NCBI RefSeq assembly: GCF_900176535.1
Contig: NZ_FWXT01000001.1
Location: forward strand, 2,976,001 to 3,040,000
DNA length: 64,000 bases
DNA from: Pedobacter africanus
Lineage (GTDB): Bacteria > Bacteroidota > Bacteroidia > Sphingobacteriales > Sphingobacteriaceae
Direction: 5' to 3'
The notes below the pieces were generated by a model. It had not been told where the DNA came from. It saw only the letters and a program-made list of their open reading frames with translations, and searched no databases. Every line of letters starts with the position of its first letter. Positions within the stretch are counted from its first letter, which is position 1. Below are positions 1-8,342 of this stretch, piece by piece. Position numbers and translations under genes: made by a program.

Positions 1-1623
1 AGCAATCGTTAAACATTCAAAGGCATAGAACTCATTGAATTCGTTGCTTGCATCTTTAATGGTATTGACCAGGTTCTCTATACGGATCCCATGTTTGCCA
101 GGGCGATAGATGCCTGGTTCAACTGAAGTGATCATGCCCAATTCTACCGGCACAGGGTTGGCTGTAGGGTTAAACACCTGTGGGCCCTCATGTACATTGA
201 GGAAATAGCCTACGCCATGCCCGGTACCATGGCCATAGTTGATGGCATGTTCCCAAAGCGGCTTACGGGTAATGGCATCGATCTGGTAGCCGCAGGTGCC
301 TTTAGGAAAACGCACTTTGCAGCCTTCTATCATACCCTTTAACACTAAAGTGTAGTCTGTTTTTTCTTCTTCTGTGTTGTTGCCCATCGGAATGGTTCGG
401 GTGATGTCTGTTGTACCGTAACGATATTGCCCTCCGGAATCGACAAGGAACAAACCCTCAGCTTTTACTTCGGAGTTGCTTTCTTCGGAAGCGCTGTAAT
501 GCGGCAATGCCCCATGTGCTTTGTATGCGCTGATGGTAGTGAAGCTATCGCCCACAAAGCCCTCCTGGTCGGTTCTGAACTTGCGCAGTTCGGCTGCGGC
601 GGAAAGTTCTGTTATGGTAATTTTTCCAATATGCTCTGAAAGCCATTTTAAGAAGCGGGTGATGGCTACACCATCTTTAAGCATCGCTGTGCGTGTATTG
701 GCCAGCTCTGTCTCATTTTTAATAGCTTTTAAATTGGTACTTGGGTTGGTGTCTTTAATAATTTTGACTCCCGCCGGAATGCATTTGTATAAGCCAAAAC
801 AATTGCGTTTCGGATCAATAAGGATGGTGCTGTCTGATGGAATGCCTGCTATTGCCTGCTCAATGTCCTGGTAAGGCTGTACTTCAACACCGCTTTGGGT
901 AAGGCTGGCTTTTTCCTGTTCGCTTAGTTTAGCTGCATCAATAAAGATGCGGGCACCCTCTGGGCTGATCAGCGCAAAACTCAGCACCACGGGATTGTAA
1001 CTTACATCTTTTCCGCGGATGTTGAATAGCCAGGCCATGTCATCGAGTGAAGAGATGAGGTGATGGCTTGCGCCTTGTTTTTGCAGGGCGGTTTTTACCT
1101 GTGCCAGTTTAGCTGTTACAGATTGGCCGATGTGTTTTTCATCAATTAAGAAGGCCTTTTCAGCCGGGAGCTCGGGCCTGTTTTCCCAGATCGGGCTTAA
1201 ATAATCTTTACTTACCAGTGTAATTTCCCTTAATGCCAGTTGCTGTGTTAACAGGTCGCCCAGCAATACGGAAAGCAGTTTGTCATCTGCGGCAACCTGT
1301 GCGCCTTTGTCTAATTTTTCCGTTAGCCATTGAATGTATTCAGGTGCATGTTGTACCTTTTGTTTTACCAGTTCAAAACCACTGTTTTTCAGCTCCTCGG
1401 CGGCCTGCTCAAAATAGCGAAAATCCGTCCACAGGCCGGCAAAGTCATGCGTAATAACCAACGTACCGGCAGATCCTTTAAAGCCAGAAGTAAAAGGGAT
1501 GCATTTATAACGATCCGGCAGATATTCACTAATGTGGGGGTCAGCAGATGGAATGATATAGGCGGCTACTTTGTCGGCCTGCATTTGTTTGCGTATTTCA
1601 GTCAGTTTTTCCTGGTAAGTCAT
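1..1623 (-). CDS. Xaa-Pro aminopeptidase (M24B), 3' end cut by window
   Basis: Reading the minus strand from an ATG at 1623 gives 541 residues with no stop, beginning MTYQEKLTEIRKQM. The N-terminal part matches a creatinase-like domain. The C-terminal part is the pita-bread metallopeptidase fold with its metal ligands visible: an Asp in LFLVDSGGQYRYG, an Asp in TTDITRT, the His in GHGTGHGVGYFL, and Glu in TSVEPGIY and IRIENLV. The family removes N-terminal residues preceding proline, normally in the cytoplasm, and no signal peptide is seen. Bacteroidota versions are about 590 residues, so roughly 50 C-terminal residues lie outside the window. It is divergent from the sigma factor gene, with 127 bases between them. 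Confidence 0.93.
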   Translation of the reverse strand, partial: MTYQEKLTEIRKQMQADKVAAYIIPSADPHISEYLPDRYKCIPFTSGFKGSAGTLVITHDFAGLWTDFRYFEQAAEELKNSGFELVKQKVQHAPEYIQWLTEKLDKGAQVAADDKLLSVLLGDLLTQQLALREITLVSKDYLSPIWENRPELPAEKAFLIDEKHIGQSVTAKLAQVKTALQKQGASHHLISSLDDMAWLFNIRGKDVSYNPVVLSFALISPEGARIFIDAAKLSEQEKASLTQSGVEVQPYQDIEQAIAGIPSDSTILIDPKRNCFGLYKCIPAGVKIIKDTNPSTNLKAIKNETELANTRTAMLKDGVAITRFLKWLSEHIGKITITELSAAAELRKFRTDQEGFVGDSFTTISAYKAHGALPHYSASEESNSEVKAEGLFLVDSGGQYRYGTTDITRTIPMGNNTEEEKTDYTLVLKGMIEGCKVRFPKGTCGYQIDAITRKPLWEHAINYGHGTGHGVGYFLNVHEGPQVFNPTANPVPVELGMITSVEPGIYRPGKHGIRIENLVNTIKDASNEFNEFYAFECLTIA

Positions 1624-1728
1624 AGTCAGTTTTTATTCAAAGTATGTGGCAAAGCTATGAATTTATTCTTTTACAGTATAAATTCCGTAACTTCCCCGGT
1701 AATAAACAAATCTGTTGAGTTTACAGAT

Positions 1729-1744
1729 AAATCTACTAGATTTG
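1729..1744 (+). promoter_or_regulatory. Candidate promoter and palindrome before the sigma gene
   Basis: TAGATTTG at 1737-1744 matches the Bacteroidota -7 consensus TAnnTTTG. It is overlapped by the palindrome aaatctactagattt (1729-1743). The start codon of the sigma gene is at 1751, so a transcript started about seven bases after the element would have almost no leader. The promoter role is inferred from the motif. Confidence 0.45.
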
Positions 1745-1750
1745 TAGAGT

Positions 1751-2332
1751 ATGCGATTGGCTACTACTGGGGAAATAGAACTATTAGAGAAACTTAGACA
1801 ACAGGACTCAGCGGCTTTTGCCGCACTATACGACCTGTATGTAAGAAAGATCTATGCCTATGCCCTGGGGGTTCTTAAATCGCCGGCTTTAGCAGAAGAC
1901 GTTACGCAAGATACTTTTGTCAAACTCTGGGAGCATGCCAGAGGTATTCATACAGACCGGTCACTGCAGCCTTTCCTTTTTACCATCGCCAGAAACCATT
2001 GCCTGAATGTGATCAAGCAGGCTTCCCGCGAATCCCGAATTTCGGATGAAGTATTTGCGCATGCACTGGACCAGGCAGAAAATGGGCTGGAATATGTGGA
2101 GCGGAAGCAGACAAGCGAATTTATAGGCCAGGCGATAGCAGAACTTCCCCCACAGCGCAGGCTGATTTACGATCTTTGCCGGAACTACGGGTATTCTTAC
2201 AAGCAGGCAGCTGAGAAATTAGGCATTAAAGACAGTACGGTGAACAGCCAGATGGTGAAGGCATTAAAAACCATCAAAGATTTTATGGTCCGTAACGGGG
2301 CATTGCTGCTGCTTTTGTACTATCGCAGTTAA
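1751..2332 (+). CDS. ECF RNA polymerase sigma factor (FecI-like)
   Basis: A 193-residue sigma-70 family protein of the extracytoplasmic function type. Region 2 covers residues about 20-85 with the typical YDLYVRKIYAYALGVL and AEDVTQDTFVKLWEHA segments. Region 4 covers about 125-180 with ELPPQRRLIYDLCRNYGYS and the helix-turn-helix KQAAEKLGIKDSTVNSQM. It ends in a hydrophobic tail (GALLLLLYYRS), which is common in these Bacteroidota sigma factors. The FecR gene and a SusC gene with an STN domain follow on the same strand, so it most likely transcribes the SusC/SusD operon downstream. The ATG lies seven bases after a -7-like element. Confidence 0.93.
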   Translation: MRLATTGEIELLEKLRQQDSAAFAALYDLYVRKIYAYALGVLKSPALAEDVTQDTFVKLWEHARGIHTDRSLQPFLFTIARNHCLNVIKQASRESRISDEVFAHALDQAENGLEYVERKQTSEFIGQAIAELPPQRRLIYDLCRNYGYSYKQAAEKLGIKDSTVNSQMVKALKTIKDFMVRNGALLLLLYYRS

Positions 2333-2408
2333 TTTTCAAAATTTATTTTTCATTGGAGTACATGTACCCCGCCTGTTAATTGTAATACTATAAAACAGGT
2401 AAAGAAAA

Positions 2409-3416
2409 TTGGAAAATCACATCAAACAATTATTTGTAGATTTTATTTTGAACCGCTGTACACCTGCGCAAATAAAACAGGTGCAGGAACTGGTTGAAAC
2501 CGGAGCTTATGAACAGGAATGGCGTGGGGCACTGGAAGAAACGGAGCAGCATTTTGCGGGCACTGAACAGGCAAAATTGCCAGTAAATGAAACGGCACTT
2601 TTTGAGCGCATGAACCTGGTGATAAACAGCAGGCCGGTAGTCGGCAAAAAGCGTCCCTGGATATGGATAGCTGCTGCTTCTTTATTTCTGATGGCGGCAG
2701 GAGGCCTTTGGTTAAGCCAATCTAATGAAAAAGTGCCTGTACCTGCACAAACAGCAAAGGTTAAGGAGGAATATCCTAAAGATACAGCGCATAAATGGGT
2801 TAAGCTGCCTGATGGAAGCTCTGTACAGCTTAACCGGGGCAGTTACCTGGAATATGCAGATTCCTTTGAAGGAAAGGCCTTGAGAGAGGTCCGGCTGATA
2901 GGAGAAGGATATTTTGACATTAAGCATGATGCCAAACATCCTTTTGTAATCCATACCGGCAGAATCAAGACAACAGTGCTTGGAACTGCATTTAACATTA
3001 GCGCTTATAAGGCAAATCAGGCAGTAACCGTAACGGTAACCCGGGGAAAGGTAAAAGTGGAAGATGAAAAGCGCGTATTGGCCGTTCTTACACCAGACCA
3101 GCAATTGGCATGGGATGCTAAGAAAGCGGAGCCTGTAAAAGCAAAGGTGAATGCAGAGGCGGTTACCGAATGGAAAAAGCAGGACCTGATTATGGATGAC
3201 ATTACCCTTGAGGAAGCGGCACAGCTGATCGCCACACGTTATGGTGTAAAAACCCATTTTAAGAATGAAGAGGTGAAGAACTGCCGTTTTACTGCAGCCT
3301 TTCTAAACAGGGATGACATCACACAGGTACTGAAGGTTACGGGATCTGTTACCGGAGCTACAATAACTTTAAAAAATAACCTGGTAACTTTTGATGGCCA
3401 GGGCTGCTATAATTAA
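2409..3416 (+). CDS. FecR family anti-sigma factor
   Basis: 335 residues, apparently starting at TTG (2409-2411) with AGGTAAAG just upstream; no in-frame ATG fits better. A cytoplasmic N-terminal segment (1-80) is followed by one membrane helix (about 83-102, WIWIAAASLFLMAAGGLWL) and a periplasmic FecR domain. The FecR domain shows KWVKLPDGSSVQLNRGS, EGYFDIKHDAKHPF and VLGTAFNISAY. The C-terminal part resembles the domain that contacts the STN signalling domain of the transporter. Known role of the family: it holds the ECF sigma factor until the outer-membrane transporter signals substrate. It sits between its likely sigma factor (76 bases upstream) and SusC. Confidence 0.93.
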   Translation: MENHIKQLFVDFILNRCTPAQIKQVQELVETGAYEQEWRGALEETEQHFAGTEQAKLPVNETALFERMNLVINSRPVVGKKRPWIWIAAASLFLMAAGGLWLSQSNEKVPVPAQTAKVKEEYPKDTAHKWVKLPDGSSVQLNRGSYLEYADSFEGKALREVRLIGEGYFDIKHDAKHPFVIHTGRIKTTVLGTAFNISAYKANQAVTVTVTRGKVKVEDEKRVLAVLTPDQQLAWDAKKAEPVKAKVNAEAVTEWKKQDLIMDDITLEEAAQLIATRYGVKTHFKNEEVKNCRFTAAFLNRDDITQVLKVTGSVTGATITLKNNLVTFDGQGCYN

Positions 3417-3487
3417 TCAACTAAACTCAACAACCACAAATGAACAATAAGGCATCACCATAATACTGGCATCCCAGATCAGAAGAA

Positions 3488-3515
3488 GCAAACTCCGGGT
3501 GCAACCGGAGTTTGC
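3488..3515 (+). promoter_or_regulatory. Stem-loop between fecR and susC
   Basis: A perfect 11-bp stem with a 6-base loop (gcaaactccgg / ccggagtttgc). It has no T-run after it, so it is not an obvious terminator. It lies 45 bases before the SusC start and may attenuate or protect the susCD transcript. A smaller stem-loop occupies the same place in the second FecI/FecR locus (30470-30486). Confidence 0.5.
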
Positions 3516-3559
3516 AGATGGTCTTAATTTATGTATCAGTTCAAACTAAAACCAACGCA

Positions 3560-6500
3560 ATGTATTACAATTCTACACGTTTTGCAAGCCGGTGTGTTCC
3601 GGTATTTTATGCTCCGTTTAACATTAAAAAATTAAAGTTTTTTATGAAGGTGAACGCGATCCTCTTGATGATTATTTTATTTGCTGTGAGCAGTATCAAC
3701 GCTTCTCCGGGTTCTGCCCAAACGCTTTCCGATGTGAAGGTGTCGGTTGGAATGGATAAGGGGACGCTCAGGAGTGCTTTCTCCCAGATTGAAAAACAAA
3801 CAGATTTCAGGTTTGCCTACCGCAACGAGCTGATCTCTGTATTTAAAAACCTCAGTCTCAAGGGAGAGCTGCGTTCTGTTAAAAGTACGCTGGATGAGTT
3901 GCTGAAAGGCACAGGGCTTTCGTACAGGCAGCTCAATAACAGCATTATTATTTTTAAGGAAAGTGCTCCTGTACAAAGCCAGATTTCAAGCCGGGATATT
4001 TATATCAACGGCCGGGTAACCGATGAAAACAATCTTCCGCTGCCGGGTGTATCCGTAAAGATAAAAGGCACGAATAAAGGGGTCGTTACCGATAATGAAG
4101 GTAAATACATTATCCAGGTGCCAAATGAAAGCGCTATTCTTGTTTTCAGTTACATAGGCTATGTTACTGCCGAAGGAACCGTGCAAAATGGCCGGATGAC
4201 CAATATCCGTTTGAAGCCGGATGTGGGGTCGCTGGATGCTGTGGTGGTGATTGGATACGGTACGACTACGAAAAGGGCCAATACGGGGTCTGTAACTTCC
4301 ATCACATCAAAGGATATTGCCAACCAGCCCGTATCAGATCCTATTGCCGCTCTGCAGGGCCGTGTAGCGGGCCTGGACATCACCGGGACTACAGGATATC
4401 CGGGATCAAGCTATAATATCAAATTAAGAGGCATTAATTCTATCCTCGGACGCAGCAGCCCGCTTTTTATTGTGGATGGCATGCCTTTCAGTGATGAGTC
4501 CCTGGACCAGTTTACTGGTGCCAATGGTACCACGAGTCCGTTGAACAGCATTAATCCAGCTGATATTGAGCGCATCGATATCCTGAAGGATGCAGATGCT
4601 ACAGCCATATATGGCTCCCGCGGTGCCAATGGCGTGGTGTTGATCACTACCAAACGGGGTAAAAGCGGTAAAGTAACCACTGATGCCAGGGTTTACACCG
4701 GGGTATCTATGGTGAACAGAAAGGTTGATATGCTGAACACACAACAATACCTTGCCTTAAGAAGGGAGGCATTTAAAAATGATAACCGGACCCCTGATGA
4801 AACCAATGCCCTCGACCTGACCGTGTGGGACCAGAACCTGGACCAGAACTGGCAGGAAAAGCTGATCGGTAATACAGCCAAGTTAACGGAGGGACAGCTT
4901 TCCTTGTCGGGTGGTTCAGAACAAACCAATTTCTTGCTGAGCGGAACGTACAGAAGGGAAACGACGGTGCTCCCTACCAATACCGATTATAACAGAGGGG
5001 CATTTAATTTCAATGTGAACCACAAATCGGCTAATGATAAGTTCTCAGTCGCGGCTTCGGTTAAATATATAGCTGATGAAAACAATTCTTTGCCTACCGA
5101 CCTGACACAATATTATAACCTGGCACCCAATACCCCAATTTATAATCCAAACGGTTCTTTCTACTGGAATGGAAATGACCAAAACCCAATAGCCTATTTT
5201 GAACGTAAATATTTATCAAACACAAATAACCTCCTGGGCAATGTGGTGATCAAATATAATGTACTGCCAAACCTGACTGCGCAATTGAACACAGGTTACA
5301 ACCGCATGTCGATGAAGCAAACACAGACCCTTCCGGAGAAATCATTTAATCCGGCTAATTACTCAGCCAGCATGGGTTATTATGGTGACAATAAAGTAAG
5401 CGGATATAACATTGAGCCGCAGCTGGATTATAGTCTTCAAATTGGAAAGGGTACACTTAAAGCACTTCTTGGCGGAACCTGGCAGTCTAGTATAAAAGAA
5501 GGGCAAAACCTGCTTGGCGAAGGTTTCGCCAGCGATGAGCAGCTGAGCAATCCAAAAGCTGCTACAAAACTAACCATGAGGTCTTTTAACTATGCCGATT
5601 ACAAATACAATTCAGTGTTTGGCCGTGCAACTTATAACTGGGATGAAAAATACATCGTTAATGGAACATTCCGTCGTGATGGATCTTCCCGCTTTGGCTC
5701 CGCATCAAGGTTTGGGAATTTTGGTGCCGTTGGGGTGGCCTGGCTGTTTAGCAATGAATCATTCATTAAAGATAAACTCAGTTTTTTAAGTTTTGGTAAA
5801 CTGAGGGGAAGTTATGGAACGGTAGGTAACGACCAGATTGGCGATTATCAGTACTTTGACAGCTGGAGTGCCGCCAGCTTCCCTTATGCAGGCTCTGGAA
5901 CATTGTACCCATCCCGTTTTGCAAATAACGATTTCCAGTGGGAGGTTACCCGTAAGCTGGAAGGGGCATTGGAGCTTGGTTTTCTGAAAGACAGAATTTT
6001 GTTGAATGCCAGCTATTACTATAACAAATCGAACAATATGCTGATTTATTATAGTCTATCACCGCAATCGGGCTTTTCTGAATTTGTAGATAACCTTCCG
6101 GCAGAATTGGAAAACAAAGGGCTGGAACTTGAGCTGAATACAGTAAACGTAAACCGGGGCGACTTCAGGTGGAGCAGTGCATTGAATTTTACCGTTGCAA
6201 GGAACAAACTGCTGAAATACCCGGACCTGGAGAAGTCACCTTTTACAAAGACTTATTTTATTGGAAAGCCTATCAATGTAACCACAGGATATATTTCTAC
6301 AGGGATCGACCCTAAAACAGGCCTGCCTACATTTCAGGATCTGGATGGTGATGGCAGTGCCAGTGACCCAGAAGATTTTGCTATATTGGGCAACGTTACC
6401 CCGAAATTTTACGGTGGTTTCCAGAACAGCCTGAGTTACAAAAACTGGAGCCTTGATTTTTTCTTCCAGTTTGTAAAACAGGAGGGACCGCTGTTAAACT

Positions 6501-6877
6501 ACGGATATACTTCAGTTCCTTATGGTTCGAGGGTAAACAAGGATGTCAGTGCTTTAGACCGTTGGTCGGCAGTTGACCAGGTTACCAATATCCCGATTGC
6601 CACCTCGACGACCGGACCTGCATATAGTGCCTATAATCAATGGAGGATATCCAGTGCAAACTGGGGCGATGCTTCTTTCATCAGGTTAAAAAATGTGATG
6701 TTGAAGTATAACCTCAGCTCATTGCTTAAAAATTTAAAGCTAAGCAATGTGAGCATTTACATGCAGGGACAGAACCTGTTTACCATTACCAATTACGATG
6801 GATTTGATCCGGAGACGAAAGGAATAAAACTGCCTCCTTTAAGCACCTATACGGTAGGTTTACAAGTTTCGTTTTAA
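3560..6877 (+). CDS. SusC/RagA TonB-dependent transporter with STN domain
   Basis: About 1105 residues from the ATG at 3560; an earlier in-frame ATG exists at 3512 and a later one at 3644. The N-terminal extension before the signal peptide (MKVNAILLMIILFAVSS) is usual for Pedobacter SusC proteins. In order: an STN domain (about 60-130, IEKQTDFRFAYRNE), a carboxypeptidase-like plug extension (about 145-225), the TonB plug with VVVIGYGTTTKRANTGSV, GRVAGLDI, PLFIVDGMPF and DADATAIYGSRGANGVVLIT, and a beta-barrel ending in an aromatic residue (GLQVSF). The family imports glycans or peptides across the outer membrane using TonB energy. The STN domain means it also signals to FecR. Confidence 0.94.
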   Translation: MYYNSTRFASRCVPVFYAPFNIKKLKFFMKVNAILLMIILFAVSSINASPGSAQTLSDVKVSVGMDKGTLRSAFSQIEKQTDFRFAYRNELISVFKNLSLKGELRSVKSTLDELLKGTGLSYRQLNNSIIIFKESAPVQSQISSRDIYINGRVTDENNLPLPGVSVKIKGTNKGVVTDNEGKYIIQVPNESAILVFSYIGYVTAEGTVQNGRMTNIRLKPDVGSLDAVVVIGYGTTTKRANTGSVTSITSKDIANQPVSDPIAALQGRVAGLDITGTTGYPGSSYNIKLRGINSILGRSSPLFIVDGMPFSDESLDQFTGANGTTSPLNSINPADIERIDILKDADATAIYGSRGANGVVLITTKRGKSGKVTTDARVYTGVSMVNRKVDMLNTQQYLALRREAFKNDNRTPDETNALDLTVWDQNLDQNWQEKLIGNTAKLTEGQLSLSGGSEQTNFLLSGTYRRETTVLPTNTDYNRGAFNFNVNHKSANDKFSVAASVKYIADENNSLPTDLTQYYNLAPNTPIYNPNGSFYWNGNDQNPIAYFERKYLSNTNNLLGNVVIKYNVLPNLTAQLNTGYNRMSMKQTQTLPEKSFNPANYSASMGYYGDNKVSGYNIEPQLDYSLQIGKGTLKALLGGTWQSSIKEGQNLLGEGFASDEQLSNPKAATKLTMRSFNYADYKYNSVFGRATYNWDEKYIVNGTFRRDGSSRFGSASRFGNFGAVGVAWLFSNESFIKDKLSFLSFGKLRGSYGTVGNDQIGDYQYFDSWSAASFPYAGSGTLYPSRFANNDFQWEVTRKLEGALELGFLKDRILLNASYYYNKSNNMLIYYSLSPQSGFSEFVDNLPAELENKGLELELNTVNVNRGDFRWSSALNFTVARNKLLKYPDLEKSPFTKTYFIGKPINVTTGYISTGIDPKTGLPTFQDLDGDGSASDPEDFAILGNVTPKFYGGFQNSLSYKNWSLDFFFQFVKQEGPLLNYGYTSVPYGSRVNKDVSALDRWSAVDQVTNIPIATSTTGPAYSAYNQWRISSANWGDASFIRLKNVMLKYNLSSLLKNLKLSNVSIYMQGQNLFTITNYDGFDPETKGIKLPPLSTYTVGLQVSF

Positions 6878-6894
6878 CCCTTAAATTTTGAACA

Positions 6895-8331
6895 ATGAAA
6901 ATCATTAAATATATAATGGCCGTACTGCTGATGACATCGGCCGTTTCCTGTGAAAATTATGTTGCTGTTGATCCTCCTAAGACAGAGTTGGCTTCGGCCA
7001 GTGTGTTTGTAAACGACAGATCGGCTATAGCTGCAATGGTTGGCGTATATTCGGATATGAACGCGCTCAATTATTATTTTGCCAATATTGTGACCATGTT
7101 CCTGGGCTCAATGTCGGCAGATGACTTTATATATGCCGCTTCCCTGGCCGAGTTTGATGAGTTTAAGAACAATACCGTTCAGCCGGGTAACAGGTATATA
7201 GCACAGCTATGGGCGCAACCTTACGATTATATTTACCGTTGCAATGCGATTATTGAAGGGGTAACGGCTTCAACAACACTTACGCCGGCAGTGAAAAACC
7301 AGTTATTGGGCGAGGCCAGGTTTACACGGGCATTTTGTTACTTCTACCTGGTCAACATTTTTGGCGACGTGCCATTGATCCTGGATACGGATGTGCGTAA
7401 AAACACCAATTTGCCAAGAACTGCAGTAAACCTCGTATATGAAGCGCTAATTGATGATCTTAAGCAGGCAAAAGGTTTAATGGACCTGAATTACCCCCCA
7501 AATGGCGCACGCACAAGGCCAACAAAATCTGCCGCTACCTTATTGCTGGCGCGTGCCTATTTATATACGGGTAACAATGCGCAGGCAGAAATTGAAGCTG
7601 CTGAGGTCATCGGCAATACCAATTATGAGCTGCTGCAGGGTGCCAATATGAACAAAACTTTCCTGGCGAACAGCCGTGAATCGGTATGGCAATTAGAAGC
7701 TGTAAACACCGGTGGTAACAGAAATACCTGGGAAGGCTTTACTTTTGTTCCGGCCAATCTTGCCGCACCTACCGCTTTTTACCGCTTAACAAAAGGCACC
7801 GGAGGCTTGGTAGATGCATTTGATGCCGGCGACCTGCGCAGAACAAACTGGACCGGCAGTTATACAACAACCGCAAATCCTCCTGTAACACATACCTATC
7901 CTTATAAATACAAGGTTAGGACTGGTACACCAGTAACTGAATATTCAATGGTATTGCGGTTTGCTGAAGCTTACCTGATCCGCGCGGAAGCAAGAATGCA
8001 GCAGAATAAGCTAAAACCTGGTGCAGAAGATCTTGACGTAATCAGAAGTCGTGCCGGTTTTACTACCCCACTCGCCACACCTGCAAATACTGCTGCGGGA
8101 ATGCTTTTGGTAGAGAAAGAAAGGCGACTGGAGCTATTTGCGGAATGGGGGCACCGCTGGTTTGACCTGAAAAGATGGAAAAGTGTTACCGGGGTTGCCG
8201 GCAAGACGCGAGCAGATGATATTTTGCCTGCTACCAAAACATTCTGGAAATCTACGGCGGTTTTAATGCCTATTCCAACCGATGCAAGAAATACCAATCC
8301 TAACCTTACACCTAACCCAGGTTACAACTAA
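6895..8331 (+). CDS. SusD/RagB family outer-membrane lipoprotein
   Basis: 478 residues starting with a lipoprotein signal peptide whose lipobox is AVSC (Cys 20). The body shows the SusD TPR-type fold: LLGEARFTRAFCYFYLVNIFGDVPLI, SAATLLLARAYLYTG, and the C-terminal signature ERRLELFAEWGHRWFDLKRW. The protein ends in NPGYN, typical of the family. SusD proteins form a lid over the SusC barrel and bind the substrate at the cell surface. It lies 17 bases after SusC and is surely in the same operon. Confidence 0.94.
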   Translation: MKIIKYIMAVLLMTSAVSCENYVAVDPPKTELASASVFVNDRSAIAAMVGVYSDMNALNYYFANIVTMFLGSMSADDFIYAASLAEFDEFKNNTVQPGNRYIAQLWAQPYDYIYRCNAIIEGVTASTTLTPAVKNQLLGEARFTRAFCYFYLVNIFGDVPLILDTDVRKNTNLPRTAVNLVYEALIDDLKQAKGLMDLNYPPNGARTRPTKSAATLLLARAYLYTGNNAQAEIEAAEVIGNTNYELLQGANMNKTFLANSRESVWQLEAVNTGGNRNTWEGFTFVPANLAAPTAFYRLTKGTGGLVDAFDAGDLRRTNWTGSYTTTANPPVTHTYPYKYKVRTGTPVTEYSMVLRFAEAYLIRAEARMQQNKLKPGAEDLDVIRSRAGFTTPLATPANTAAGMLLVEKERRLELFAEWGHRWFDLKRWKSVTGVAGKTRADDILPATKTFWKSTAVLMPIPTDARNTNPNLTPNPGYN

Positions 8332-8342
8332 TTCACATCCCT

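Noticed and set aside
2712..3257. Minus-strand frame of 181 codons inside the first fecR
   Set aside because: Low-complexity, Cys/Leu-rich translation with no domain, fully inside a well-supported gene on the other strand; a shadow.
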